50,646 nucleotides of DNA, from positions 1-50,646 of the forward strand of contig DASPJR010000099.1 of the NCBI GenBank assembly GCA_035628505.1, in the 5' to 3' direction. Position numbers and translations under genes: made by a program. Below are positions 32,904 through 41,964 of the stretch, in pieces; positions within the stretch are counted from its first letter, which is position 1, and each line of letters opens with the position of its first letter. This DNA is from DASPJR01 sp035628505. GTDB taxonomy: Bacteria; Planctomycetota; SZUA-567; H5-PLA8. The notes beneath the pieces are model-generated. The model did no database searches and was not told the DNA's origin. It saw nothing but the letters and a program-made list of their open reading frames with translations.

Positions 32904-32961
32904 AAAAATGATGAGGCCGCCTCGCTCCTCATTGATATCTAAAGAGCAAGGCGGCCTCATC
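32904..32961 (-). terminator. Intrinsic terminator after the FG-GAP gene
   Basis: Arms GATGAGGCCGCCT (32910-32922) and AGGCGGCCTCATC (32949-32961) pair perfectly over 13 bases, with further GCTC/GAGC pairing inside. On the minus strand the stem is followed by ATTTTTG. It stands 14 bases after the FG-GAP stop codon. Confidence 0.85.
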
Positions 32962-32974
32962 TGAAGGGTTCAGT

Positions 32975-34138
32975 TCATGGCTTGGCCGTCTTGTTCCAGT
33001 AGACCTTCACGTTCTTCGTCGCGCGGCCAGCCGCAATAATGTCGAGCTTGCCGTCGCCGTTGAGATCGGCGACCTGCAGGTCTTCGCACGCCATGCCGTT
33101 CTCATCGACGGAAACCTTGCGCCACTCTTTGCCCCCATCGACCGGAATATACAGATTGATGCCGACCTTCTGCGCCGCATTCGGATTGCGCCAGCCCATG
33201 ACGATCTGGTCACTGCCAATGCCCAGCAGATCCGCGCACGCCAGGGCGTGTCCTTCCTTGAGCGCCTCGTCGATCACGCGCCGCTCCCAGATTGCCTTCG
33301 GATCGTCCTTGGGCGTGAACACGCAAAGCTTGTCGCCATGGAAGGGCTCGACAGTAGCGATGAAGCGCTTGCCCGGTGCGAACTGTCCCGCGCGCACTTC
33401 GCCCGCGCCGCTTTCAGTCAGCTTCGTGCTCGTCCATTTGTCAGCGCCGCGATCGAGCAGGAGGACTCCTTCTTTTCCGCCGAGCACCACTTCGTCCTCG
33501 GCGTCGGCGTCCCACTTGACCGGATCGAAATTGTGCGTGACATGCAGCGATTCATCCATCAGCTCGGTCGTCCACGCATCTTTCGGATTCGCCGGCTTGC
33601 TGTAGGCCAGAATCTTGACGCCGACGCCCGCCTGGTTCTTGTTGCCGCGGCCGTGCAGCGGAGCAACGACCAGCCGGAAAGAATTGTCTTTCGCCTGTAT
33701 CCAGCGCATGCGGTGAACGGTCGGCTCGCGGTGCAGATCGACGACTTCCCACTTCTGCTTGCGGTCAGCGGGCGCGATCAGGTAGTGCACGCTGCCGCTG
33801 TTCTCGGTATCAGCGGGATTCCAGTTCGCGCCGAAAGCGACTTCGACTTTGCCGTCGCCATCCAGGTCCCGCGCCGCGATGCAGACGTTATCGAGCTTCG
33901 AGGGCTTCTCGCAGATGACGTGACGCGTCCAGTCCGGGTTGTGGTACCAGACGATTTGTTCCTTGTCGGCGAGGAGGATATCGGGCTTGCCGTCGCCGTC
34001 CACGTCGCCGATCGCCAGGCCGTAGCCGATCATCACTTTCGTGTCGACGTCCTGGGCTTCGAACACGGGGGCCGGACCCTCGCCGGCGGCCAGGCCGAGC
34101 GTGAAAAGAAGCAGAGCTGCGGAAAGAATGCGGTTCAT
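32975..34138 (-). CDS. Exported FG-GAP/VCBS repeat protein
   Basis: A 387-residue protein with a signal peptide (MNRILSAALLLFTLGLAAG). It has at least three calcium-binding-type blade motifs: IGDVDGDGKPDILL, ARDLDGDGKVEVAF and VADLNGDGKLDIIA. These repeats build a beta-propeller, usually for extracellular adhesion or ligand binding. Its ATG overlaps the TGA of the HutX-like gene (ATGA at 34135-34138), so the two are translationally coupled. A strong terminator follows, making this a two-gene operon. The ligand is unknown. Confidence 0.85.
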   Translation of the reverse strand: MNRILSAALLLFTLGLAAGEGPAPVFEAQDVDTKVMIGYGLAIGDVDGDGKPDILLADKEQIVWYHNPDWTRHVICEKPSKLDNVCIAARDLDGDGKVEVAFGANWNPADTENSGSVHYLIAPADRKQKWEVVDLHREPTVHRMRWIQAKDNSFRLVVAPLHGRGNKNQAGVGVKILAYSKPANPKDAWTTELMDESLHVTHNFDPVKWDADAEDEVVLGGKEGVLLLDRGADKWTSTKLTESGAGEVRAGQFAPGKRFIATVEPFHGDKLCVFTPKDDPKAIWERRVIDEALKEGHALACADLLGIGSDQIVMGWRNPNAAQKVGINLYIPVDGGKEWRKVSVDENGMACEDLQVADLNGDGKLDIIAAGRATKNVKVYWNKTAKP

Positions 34139-34659
34139 GATTTCGCCTTTCGGAAAGTCTCGATGATCTGCCTGAACTTCTCTTCGCGTTCCGGCGCGGC
34201 CGGTTTCCCGCCGAAGCTGAAGAATACTTTAAACGCCGAAGTTCCTGGCTTGTCGAAAAACTGAATACTGAGCGTCTTCACGCCATCCATATGGCCCGGC
34301 TTTTCAACGGCGAAGACCGAGCCCAGTTTCTGCCAGCGGATGTGCATGTCGATCGATGCGGTCTGGACATTGAAGAACGGCCCTGTCCGGCTGAAATTGC
34401 CGAACTCGCCGAACGCTTCAAGCGTGACCGCGCCGTTGCTGCAGATGACGTGCAGCTTGCCGATCGATTCAAACGTGCGGATGATTTCTTCCCAGCGGCT
34501 GCAATCCAGCTCTGCGGACTGTCCGCCGGGCAGCGCGGAGACGACCTGCGCCTCGGGCACGTTCAGTTCCTGCGCGAGCATCAGCGTCATCGCACGCGGG
34601 TTGGCTTCCAGTGCCTGGCGGATGCGGGCCGAGAGTTCTTCGTTTGCTGCGTTGGTCAT
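34135..34659 (-). CDS. HutX/ChuX-like heme utilisation protein
   Basis: A 174-residue protein. A short helical N-terminus (LEANPRAMTLMLAQELNVPEAQVVSALPG) precedes the HutX domain: EEIIRTFESIGKLHVICSNG, FFNVQTASIDMHIRWQKLGSVFAVEKP, VKTLSIQFFDKPGTSAFKVFF. HutX and ChuX are cytoplasmic heme-binding carriers in enterobacteria and Vibrio. No heme receptor or heme oxygenase gene is nearby, so the ligand here is open. It is translationally coupled to an exported FG-GAP protein, an odd partner for a cytoplasmic carrier. Confidence 0.75.
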   Translation of the reverse strand: MTNAANEELSARIRQALEANPRAMTLMLAQELNVPEAQVVSALPGGQSAELDCSRWEEIIRTFESIGKLHVICSNGAVTLEAFGEFGNFSRTGPFFNVQTASIDMHIRWQKLGSVFAVEKPGHMDGVKTLSIQFFDKPGTSAFKVFFSFGGKPAAPEREEKFRQIIETFRKAKS

Positions 34660-34673
34660 GGTCCTGTTCCTGT

Positions 34674-35756
34674 TTACTCCGCCGCCTGGTCGCGCCGTTC
34701 GTCCAGACGCCGGGCGCCTTCCATCAGCAGCGACGTCGTGGGCGCCTTAATTGTGTCTTCGTCATCGATGTCGCCCTGCGTAAAGACGAACTGGCCTTGG
34801 GTCCACGACAACACCCAATACACCGTTTCACTGCCGGTTGCGGCCTCGGCCGGCACATCCGCTCCGCTGGCCGATGCACCGGTCACGCGGCCCTTCCTCA
34901 GCAGCAGCCGCGCACGCGCGTTCTCCTGCGTGAGTACCAGTTCGCCGGATTTTTTCTCCATATCGAGGACCATCAGCAGGCTGGAAAAGCCCAGTTCCTC
35001 GAGCGTTCCATGCACACCGCGGCTGCCGCGCAGGTTTGTGGGGGCATTCAGCTCCTTCAGCGGACCGGGGCTGGCGATGGTTTTCTCGAGAGTCGAATCG
35101 AGCGTGCGCAGCGTGCCATTGGTGCCGCCCAGAGTAATGACGAATTCCGGCCCGCGGTTGCCGAGCCGCAGAACTGAATTCTCAACGATCGGCGCGGCAC
35201 CCTGAATTTTTTGACCGTTCAGCAGCGTGCCGTGCTTGCTGCCGGTGTCGCGGACCCAGCATTGTCCGTCCTCGAAATAGAGTTCACAATGTCGCCCGCT
35301 GGCGAAACGGTCGCGCACCGGATCGAGTGCGATGGTGCTTTCCGGAAGTCGTCCTATCGTGATGGGCTCGCGGCCAAAGGCGAAAGACTTTCCCGCCAGC
35401 GACCCGCTGACGCAAGCGATCGTCAACGCGTGCTCTTCGGGGGCCTCAGCGGGAATCGAAATGTGAAGTTCAGGACCTGTCGTTCCAAGACGTATGACTG
35501 AGCCGTCGTGCAGCCTGGCGGATGCCTCGATGCGCGTACCGTTAAGATGCGTGCCATTGCGGCTTTTCAGATCGTTGACGAAAAGCGCGCCATCCTGCTC
35601 GATAATTTCGCAATGCCGCGCGCTGACCTGCGGATCGGCGACCGCGTCAAACACAAGCGTGTTGCTTGCAGCGCGGCCGATACTGAACGGAAAGCTCGAA
35701 CATTCCTGGATGTGCCCGTCCCGGGAGCCGCCTCGACATGTGACTTTTATCTGCAT
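34674..35756 (-). CDS. Double FHA domain protein with DUF4388
   Basis: A 360-residue cytoplasmic protein. The first FHA (about 1-95) has SIGRAASNTLVF, VSARHCEII and LKSRNGTHLNG; the second (about 110-205) has TIGRLPESTIAL, ASGRHCELY and SKHGTLLNG. Both keep the Arg, the Ser/Gly-Arg-His and the Asn-Gly signature. A linker of about 45 residues leads to a DUF4388/PATAN-type domain (GTLEELGFSSLLMVLDMEKKSGELVL ... GRVTGA ... VLSWTQGQFVF). The protein probably reads phosphothreonine marks. It starts at MQIKVTC (35756). It lies 14 bases upstream of the HutX-like gene on the same strand and may belong to that operon. Confidence 0.88.
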   Translation of the reverse strand: MQIKVTCRGGSRDGHIQECSSFPFSIGRAASNTLVFDAVADPQVSARHCEIIEQDGALFVNDLKSRNGTHLNGTRIEASARLHDGSVIRLGTTGPELHISIPAEAPEEHALTIACVSGSLAGKSFAFGREPITIGRLPESTIALDPVRDRFASGRHCELYFEDGQCWVRDTGSKHGTLLNGQKIQGAAPIVENSVLRLGNRGPEFVITLGGTNGTLRTLDSTLEKTIASPGPLKELNAPTNLRGSRGVHGTLEELGFSSLLMVLDMEKKSGELVLTQENARARLLLRKGRVTGASASGADVPAEAATGSETVYWVLSWTQGQFVFTQGDIDDEDTIKAPTTSLLMEGARRLDERRDQAAE

Positions 35757-35879
35757 GGTGCGCTTCCGGACGCAAATCGATAAGACGCAAAAAAGAATAC
35801 ACACGCGCAGCTGCGCGCGAGGGCTATGGTTTTAGCAGCAGGAGATAGAGTGGCAATGTTCAATTGTGGACGTACGGGC

Positions 35880-37349
35880 TCAGGCGTAAAGCTTCTTAAC
35901 CAGATGCCCATGGACGTCGGTGAGGCGGTAGTCGCGGCCCTGAAATTTGAACGTCAGTTTTTCGTGATCGAGGCCCATCAGGTGCAGCACCGTGGCGTGC
36001 AGGTCGTGAACGTGAACCGGATCTACCGCTGGATTGTAGCCGAGCTCGTCGGTCTTTCCGACGGTCACACCGCCTTTGACACCGCCGCCGGCGAGCCACA
36101 TCGTAAATGCCTTGGGATGATGGTCACGTCCGAGGAACTTTGAGCCACCGCGTTCTTCGTTCATCGGAGTGCGTCCGAACTCGCCGCCCCAGATCACCAG
36201 CGTGTCCTCCAGCAGTCCGCGCTGCTTGAGGTCTTTAACGAGCGCGGCGCAGGCCTGGTCGGTCTCGCGGCAGAGCCTCGGGAGCGACGTCATCAGATCC
36301 TTCGCGGGGCTCTCGCCGTGATGGTCCCAGCCGCGATGGTAGAGCTGCACAAACCGGCAGCCGCGCTCGACCAGGCGCCGCGCGAGCAGACAGTTATTCG
36401 CGAACGAAACTTTGCCCGGTTCCGTGCCATACAGCTTGTGAATGTGCTCGGGCTCGTTGGCGAGTTCCGCCAGCTCGGGGACGCTCTTCTGCATGCGGTA
36501 CGCCATCTCGTAGGCGGCGATGCGCGTAGCAATCTCCGGATCACCCGTGGTTGCCAGGTGCTTCTGATTGATCGTGCGGATGAGGTCCAGCGAGCGCCGC
36601 CGCGTCTCCGCGCTGACTCCTTCGGGATTCGAAACGAACAGCACCGGATCGCCCTGCGAGCGGAACGGCACGCCCTGGTACGTGGTGGGTAAAAAACCGC
36701 TGCTCCAGCAGGCGTTGCCCGCGCCCGGATCAATCTCGCCGGAGAGCAGGACGACGAAGCCGGGCAGGTCGTTCGATTCGCTGCCCAGACCGTAGGTCAG
36801 CCAACTGCCCATGCTGGGCCGGCCGATGATCTGGTGTCCCGTGTTCATGAAAATCTGAGCGGGACCGTGATTGAACTGATCGGTGTGCATCGTTTTGATG
36901 AACGCAATGTCGTCGACAATCTGCGCCGTGTGCGGCATCAGATCTGAAACGGGCGCGCCACACTGGCCGTACTGTTTGAATTTGTGCGGCGAGCCGAGAA
37001 GCTTTGGCGTGCCTTTGATGAAGGCGAAACGCTGGCCCTTGATGAGCTCCTGCGGAATTTCCTGCCCGTTGAACTCGATCAGTTTTGGTTTGGGATCAAA
37101 CATGTCCACCTGCGACGGTCCGCCCGCCATGAACAGGTAGATGATGCGCTTAGCCTTGGGCGCGTAATGCGACGGCTTGGGCGCCATCGGGTTGAGCGCT
37201 TCGATCTCGGCCGCGGCCGCCGACTGCGAGAGCAGTTTTCCATTCAGCAGCGCCGAGAGTGCGATGGAGCCGATGCCAAATCCCGTTTGCGCAAAAAAGT
37301 GTCGTCGCGTCAGCTGCTTCAGCGTTTCAGCATTGCCCTGCTGCTTCAT
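35880..37349 (-). CDS. DUF1501 family protein with Tat signal
   Basis: A 489-residue protein with a twin-arginine export signal (LTRRHFFAQTGFGIGSIALSALL). It has the alkaline-phosphatase-superfamily-like fold of DUF1501: RIIYLFMAGGPSQVDMFDPKP, HGPAQIFMNTG, YHRGWDHHGE, IWGGEFGRTPM, GRDHHPKAFTMWLAGGGVKGG and HDLHATVLHLMGLDH. Enzymatic activity has not been established for the family. It begins three bases after the stop of the cytochrome/DUF1549/DUF1553 gene, and this pairing is a hallmark of planctomycetes and verrucomicrobia. Confidence 0.93.
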   Translation of the reverse strand: MKQQGNAETLKQLTRRHFFAQTGFGIGSIALSALLNGKLLSQSAAAAEIEALNPMAPKPSHYAPKAKRIIYLFMAGGPSQVDMFDPKPKLIEFNGQEIPQELIKGQRFAFIKGTPKLLGSPHKFKQYGQCGAPVSDLMPHTAQIVDDIAFIKTMHTDQFNHGPAQIFMNTGHQIIGRPSMGSWLTYGLGSESNDLPGFVVLLSGEIDPGAGNACWSSGFLPTTYQGVPFRSQGDPVLFVSNPEGVSAETRRRSLDLIRTINQKHLATTGDPEIATRIAAYEMAYRMQKSVPELAELANEPEHIHKLYGTEPGKVSFANNCLLARRLVERGCRFVQLYHRGWDHHGESPAKDLMTSLPRLCRETDQACAALVKDLKQRGLLEDTLVIWGGEFGRTPMNEERGGSKFLGRDHHPKAFTMWLAGGGVKGGVTVGKTDELGYNPAVDPVHVHDLHATVLHLMGLDHEKLTFKFQGRDYRLTDVHGHLVKKLYA

Positions 37350-37352
37350 GGC

Positions 37353-39686
37353 TCACTCCCGGCTTATGGTCTCATCCAGATTCAGCATTGCGTTGGCAAT
37401 CATGGTCAGCGCGGCAAATTCGGGTTCCTGCAATTTGGGCGGCAGTGGAACGGTTCCACCCTTGATAACGCTCTTCGCAGCCGCTGCATCGCTGCTGAAA
37501 TGCGCCAGCTCCTTTTCGAACGCCTGCGAAAACGCCTGCAGCTCATCGCTGCGTGGATGGCGGCCGGTGCAGAGGCGGAATCCGTAAGCGAGGCGCGCGT
37601 CGGCGGACATCGACGTGCACTCGGCAGACATGCGTGCGGCCAGCGCGCGAGCGGCATCGAAGAGGCCGGCATCATTTAATGCGTTCAGTGCCTGCAGCGG
37701 CGTGTTGGAGCGCGAGCGTTTGACCGTGCAGAACTCGCGGCTTGTGGCGTCGAATGTGACGAAGGTCGCGAACGGATTTGTGCGGCGCCAGTAGGTGTAC
37801 ACGCTGCGGCGGAAGCGGTCTTCGCCCTTGCTGACCGTCCAGCTGATGGAACTTTTATTGGTCGTGACAATGCCTTTCAGCTCCGGCGCCGGCGGAAAAA
37901 CCGGCGGGCCGAACATTTTCAGGCTCAGCTGCCCGCTTGCGGCCAGGATGCTGTCGCGGATCATCTCGGCTTCCATGCGGTAACGCGGCGCGCGCGCCAG
38001 CAGCTTGTTGGCCGGGTCGCGCTGCAGCATCTCGCGCGTGATTTTTGACGATTGCCGGTACGTGGCCGATGTGACGATCGCGCGCAGTAGAGTCTTTACG
38101 CTCCACTTTTTCGCAACGAACTCGGTGGCCAGATAGTCGACCAGTTCCGGATGTGTCGGCGGCGTGCCTTGCGTGCCGAAGTCCTCGCTGGTTTCGACCA
38201 GGCCGCGCATGAAAAGCGTTTCCCAGAAGCGGTTCACCGTCACGCGGGCCGTCAGCGGATTGTCTGGATCGATGAGCCATTTTGCCAGGCCGAGGCGGTT
38301 GGCGGGCTGATCGGCTTTACGCGGCGACAGGAACGCGGGCGTGTCGGCCTGCACGCGCTCTCCTTTATTGACGTAGCTGCCCTTGATGCGGAAGTCTGTC
38401 GCCGGCGTGCTGTTCGCGCGCTCCTGCAGCACGAGCGTCGTGATCTCGAGCTCCGCGCGTTTTTTCTTGAGATCTTCAAAGCGCTTTTTCAGTTCCTTGT
38501 CGTTCTTATTTTCTTTGAGCTGCTTGTCGACGGCAACAATCTCCTCGACAACCTGTTTAAGCTCTGCTTCCTTGTTCGGCCGCGGCATGCGCAGGAGGGG
38601 CTCGTCTGAATTATCGAAGAAGGCGAGAAACTGGTAGAACTCCTTCTGGCGGAACGGGTCGAACTTGTGGTTGTGGCACTGCGCGCAGCCCATCGTGCTG
38701 CCCATCCACACAGTGGCGGTGGTGTGAACGCGGTCGAGCAGCGTTTCCCAGCGCGCCTCCTCGGCGTCGACGCCGCCTTCCTCGTTGAGCATCGTGTTAC
38801 GGTGAAAGCCGGTGGCGATCTTCTGGTCCTGCGTCGCGCCGGGCAGCATGTCTCCGGCAAGCTGTTCAAGCGTGAACTGGTCGAAAGGCATGTCCTTGTT
38901 GAGCGCGTCGATGACCCAGTCGCGGAATTTCCAGATCTGCCGCGGGTTGTCGAAGTTGAATCCGTTCGTGTCCGCGTAACGCGCCAGGTCCAGCCACGGC
39001 CGCGCCCAGCGTTCACCAAACTGCGGCGAGCTCAGCAGCCGTTCCACCTGTTTTTCGTACGCATCCGGTGAGGTGTCTGCGAGGAAGGCATCGATCTCCT
39101 GCAGCGTGGGCGGAAGACCGACCAGGTCCAGCGACAGGCGTCGGATCAGCGTGGTCTTGTCGGCCTCAGGCGAGGGCTTGAGCTTTTCGCTCTCCAGGCG
39201 GGCGAGAATGAAGGCGTCGATCGGGTTGCGCACCCACGCGCTGTCCTGAACTTTCGGAATCTCCGGCCGCACCGGTTTGACATACGCCCAGTGTTTTTTC
39301 AGCTGCGCCGCCACGCTGGCGCTCTCAGGCCACTTCGCGCCCTGGTCGATCCATGCGGCGATCAGCTCAACCTGCTGTTTCGTAAGCGCGTCTGCTTTCA
39401 CGGGCATGCGCGGCTCGTCGCCCAGGCCGAGAATGCGGTGCATGAGCAGGCTATCTTTGCTGTTGCCCGGCTTGATCATCACGCCGCTCGAGCCGCCCTT
39501 CAGCGCCAGCTCGCGCGAATCCATGCGCAGCTCGCCTTTCTGTTTTTCAGGACCGTGGCAGGAATAGCAGGCTGCTTTAAAAATCGGCTGGATGTCGCGC
39601 ACAAAATCAACTTCGCCCGCGCTGACAGACGCGATCAGAGAAAATGAACAAAGGATCAGCCAGAGCGTGCGATTCTCAGAAAGCAT
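37353..39686 (-). CDS. Planctomycete cytochrome c / DUF1549 / DUF1553 protein
   Basis: A 777-residue exported protein. The signal peptide (LWLILCSFSLIASVSAG) is followed by a planctomycete cytochrome c domain with one heme site, CYSCHGPEKQKG, and a downstream MPVK methionine region. DUF1549 (NPIDAFILARLESEKLKPSP, RRLSLDLVGLPPT, ARPWLDLARYADTNGF) and DUF1553 (RVTVNRFWETLFMRGLV, FVTFDATSREFCTVKRSRSNTPLQALNALND) follow, with CAQCHNHKFDP as a second CxxCH site. The role is thought to be in extracytoplasmic redox or polysaccharide breakdown, unproven. It forms an operon with DUF1501. Confidence 0.93.
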   Translation of the reverse strand: MLSENRTLWLILCSFSLIASVSAGEVDFVRDIQPIFKAACYSCHGPEKQKGELRMDSRELALKGGSSGVMIKPGNSKDSLLMHRILGLGDEPRMPVKADALTKQQVELIAAWIDQGAKWPESASVAAQLKKHWAYVKPVRPEIPKVQDSAWVRNPIDAFILARLESEKLKPSPEADKTTLIRRLSLDLVGLPPTLQEIDAFLADTSPDAYEKQVERLLSSPQFGERWARPWLDLARYADTNGFNFDNPRQIWKFRDWVIDALNKDMPFDQFTLEQLAGDMLPGATQDQKIATGFHRNTMLNEEGGVDAEEARWETLLDRVHTTATVWMGSTMGCAQCHNHKFDPFRQKEFYQFLAFFDNSDEPLLRMPRPNKEAELKQVVEEIVAVDKQLKENKNDKELKKRFEDLKKKRAELEITTLVLQERANSTPATDFRIKGSYVNKGERVQADTPAFLSPRKADQPANRLGLAKWLIDPDNPLTARVTVNRFWETLFMRGLVETSEDFGTQGTPPTHPELVDYLATEFVAKKWSVKTLLRAIVTSATYRQSSKITREMLQRDPANKLLARAPRYRMEAEMIRDSILAASGQLSLKMFGPPVFPPAPELKGIVTTNKSSISWTVSKGEDRFRRSVYTYWRRTNPFATFVTFDATSREFCTVKRSRSNTPLQALNALNDAGLFDAARALAARMSAECTSMSADARLAYGFRLCTGRHPRSDELQAFSQAFEKELAHFSSDAAAAKSVIKGGTVPLPPKLQEPEFAALTMIANAMLNLDETISRE

Positions 39687-39843
39687 CTTGTCTAGCCACC
39701 TCGCGCATGTGTACTGGATACGTTACACGCCGCACGCCCCGCGGGGATGGACGGGCTGAATGTGCGGATGGAGAATTTGAACATCGATGTCATACAAAAA
39801 ATGCAGCCGCTTTCGTTTGAGCTGATGTCGCAGCAATCTCGGC

Positions 39844-40983
39844 TTACGATTTGAGCAGATTGCGTGCAATGACCAGGCGCTGAATTTCGCTGGTTCCTTC
39901 ATAAAGCGTCAGAACCCGAGCATCGCGATAGAGCCGCTCGACGCGGTACTCGCGGCTGTAGCCATAGCCGCCAAAGACCTGGACCGCGCGGTACGCTGCC
40001 CGGTTGGCCGCTTCGCTGGCGAAAAGCTTGGCGGCCGCGGCCTTGTCGCTGAACGCTTCGCCGCTCTGCTTGCGCCAGGCCGTGAGAATCGTCAGCCCGC
40101 GCGCGGCTTCGTAATCCACGGCGGTGTCCGCGATCATCCACTGCACGGCCTGGAAATCGGAGATGGGTTTGCCGAACGCGGTGCGCTCCTTGGCGTAACG
40201 GACCATCTCTTCCAGGCACGCTGCGATGATCCCGGTGCTCAAGCTGGCGATGCCGATGCGTCCGGAATCGAGGGCGCTCAACGCGATTTTGATTCCCAGC
40301 CCTTCGCCGCCGAGCACGTTTTCTGCCGGAACTTTGCAGTTATCGAATGCGACCGGACACGTGTGGCTCGCGCGCTGGCCCATCTTGGGCTCAGCTTTCC
40401 CGACGCTCAGCCCCTTTGATTTTCCATCGACGATAAACGCCGTGATGCCTTTGGCGCGCTTGGACGGATCCGTGACCGCCATGACCAGGAACGTGCCGGC
40501 GTGCGAAGCGTTGGTGATCCACGTTTTCTCGCCATTGAGGATATACACGTCGCCCTTCTTCTCGGCGCTCGTGCGGATCGCCTGCACGTCCGAGCCGGCG
40601 TGCGGCTCGGTTAGCGCAAAGGCGCCGAGGCCTTCGAGCGAGTTCAGCCTGGGAAGGTACTTTTCTTTCTGCGCTTCGGTGCCCCACTGCGTGATGGTTT
40701 CCGCGACGAGGTTATTTACCGAGAGCGTCACGGCCGTCGAAGCGTCCGCGCGCGCGATCTCTGAGATCGCCAGCGAGTAACTCACGGCATCGAGGCCCGC
40801 GCCGCCGTGTGATTCGGGGATCATCATGCCCAGCAGGCCGAGTTCGCCGAGTTCACGAACGGCCTCTTCAGGAAAGCGCTCTTCCTTGTCGAGCTCGGCC
40901 GCGATGGGTATGAGCTTTTTCTCGGCAAACTCCCGAGCGGTTTCGCGCGCCGCTTCCTGTGCATCGCTGAGTGCAAGGTCCAT
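39844..40983 (-). CDS. Acyl-CoA dehydrogenase
   Basis: A 379-residue FAD enzyme of normal length, oxidising an acyl-CoA to an enoyl-CoA. Family segments: GLGAFALTEPHAGSDVQAIRT, YILNGEKTWITNASHAGTFLV, SGRIGIASLSTG, and VQVFGGYGYSREYRVERLYRDARVLTLYEGTSEIQRLVI with the catalytic Glu in YEGTSE. Best resemblance is to short-chain/butyryl-CoA dehydrogenases. AGGAG lies just before the ATG. It closes an operon that begins with biotin carboxylase, which fits branched- or odd-chain acyl-CoA catabolism (inference). Confidence 0.95.
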   Translation of the reverse strand: MDLALSDAQEAARETAREFAEKKLIPIAAELDKEERFPEEAVRELGELGLLGMMIPESHGGAGLDAVSYSLAISEIARADASTAVTLSVNNLVAETITQWGTEAQKEKYLPRLNSLEGLGAFALTEPHAGSDVQAIRTSAEKKGDVYILNGEKTWITNASHAGTFLVMAVTDPSKRAKGITAFIVDGKSKGLSVGKAEPKMGQRASHTCPVAFDNCKVPAENVLGGEGLGIKIALSALDSGRIGIASLSTGIIAACLEEMVRYAKERTAFGKPISDFQAVQWMIADTAVDYEAARGLTILTAWRKQSGEAFSDKAAAAKLFASEAANRAAYRAVQVFGGYGYSREYRVERLYRDARVLTLYEGTSEIQRLVIARNLLKS

Positions 40984-40992
40984 GGATGACTC

Positions 40993-41388
40993 CTAGCCTT
41001 CAAAATCAGGATCTTGAGCTTCATCTCTTGAATTTAGGTCTGCAAAAATGGTGGACAGTGCAATTTGCAGAATTACTTGAAGGAGTGCAAAGCCACAAGC
41101 CTGCGCCAGCAATCCTGGAAACTGAAAAAGTATTACACTGCAACCAAGTCCAACTGCAAAACAAATGATCATCTTCGGACATATTTTTATATCTCTGTAC
41201 TCCGAATAAAGTGTAGCAACGAGTTGGTACCAAGTGAGGGCCAATAGAAAATAAATAAGATACAGAGGGTATTTTGAATATTCTTCTCTTAAGACGTTAC
41301 TCGCAAAAATCCCACAGCACAATAAACACAGTAGTGTTGCGGATAAACATCCACCAGTACTGAATGACATTGAAAACTTCGCACCCAT
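40993..41388 (-). CDS. Four-helix membrane protein, AT-richer insert in the carboxylase operon
   Basis: A 131-residue protein with four hydrophobic stretches (LSATLLCLLCCGIFASNVL; YPLYLIYFLLALTWYQLVATLY; MIICFAVGLGCSVILFQF; LLAQACGFALLQVILQIALS) and an acidic C-terminus (NSRDEAQDPDFEG). No family is recognised. The gene is visibly AT-richer than both neighbours and uses many A- and T-ending codons, which suggests recent acquisition. It sits 10 bases upstream of the acyl-CoA dehydrogenase and 30 bases after the biotin carrier, in the same direction. No clear ribosome-binding site precedes the ATG. Confidence 0.55.
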   Translation of the reverse strand: MGAKFSMSFSTGGCLSATLLCLLCCGIFASNVLREEYSKYPLYLIYFLLALTWYQLVATLYSEYRDIKICPKMIICFAVGLGCSVILFQFPGLLAQACGFALLQVILQIALSTIFADLNSRDEAQDPDFEG

Positions 41389-41418
41389 AGGGCATCCGGT
41401 AATCGTGCAAACTAGCGT

Positions 41419-41949
41419 TTACGTCTGTATTTTTACCAACAACGCGCCGGCGGCGACGGCCTGGCCGAGCTGCGCGTCGACGGACACAACCGTGCCTTCG
41501 TGCGGCGCGATGATCTCGTTTTCCATCTTCATGGCTTCGAGGACGATCAGGGTCTGCTTGGCAGAGACTGTGTCGCCGGGTTTCACGAGCAGTGCTTTGA
41601 CCAGACCGGGGATCGGGCTGCGGATGTCCAGCGTTCCTCCGCTCTGATGCGAAGCGGCCAGCGCCTGCTCCATCGCATCGATCGCCGCGTCGCGCAGGCG
41701 CAGCGCCTGGCATTCGCCCCCGCGCGAAATTTGCAGCAGTTCCCCGCGCTCGCCGCCGCCAACCACGATTGCATTGATGATCTCTTCGCCCCACAGCACC
41801 GTAAGCAGCCCGTTGCCGTCGCGCCGCAGCACTTTCACCCGTTCGGCCGGCCGGCCGCTGAGCGACACCGAGCCGTCATCCAGCAGCGTGAAAGCGATCG
41901 ACTTGCTCGCGTCGTCCTGCGAACGAAGAACAAACGAATGCGAGGTCAT
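41419..41949 (-). CDS. Biotin carboxyl carrier protein (acyl-CoA carboxylase)
   Basis: A 176-residue protein. The N-terminal ~100 residues are a beta-rich region of the kind found in the BT linker of propionyl/methylcrotonyl-CoA carboxylases. The C-terminal 70 are a biotinyl domain: IRSPIPGLVKALLVKPGD, then EAMKMENEI with the biotinylated lysine, then GTVVSVDAQLGQAVAAGALLV. Biotin carries CO2 from the carboxylase to the transferase. AGAGGA precedes the ATG. It lies downstream of biotin carboxylase, separated by an interspersed repeat. Confidence 0.93.
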   Translation of the reverse strand: MTSHSFVLRSQDDASKSIAFTLLDDGSVSLSGRPAERVKVLRRDGNGLLTVLWGEEIINAIVVGGGERGELLQISRGGECQALRLRDAAIDAMEQALAASHQSGGTLDIRSPIPGLVKALLVKPGDTVSAKQTLIVLEAMKMENEIIAPHEGTVVSVDAQLGQAVAAGALLVKIQT

Positions 41950-41964
41950 TGTGTTCCTCTTTTT

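Noticed and set aside
39747..39854. A plus-strand 35-codon frame (MDGLNVRMENLNIDVIQKMQ...) after the DUF1553 gene that looks protein-like.
   Set aside because: No ribosome-binding site, overlaps the acyl-CoA dehydrogenase 3' end in antisense, and is short enough to arise by chance. It could be a gene remnant.
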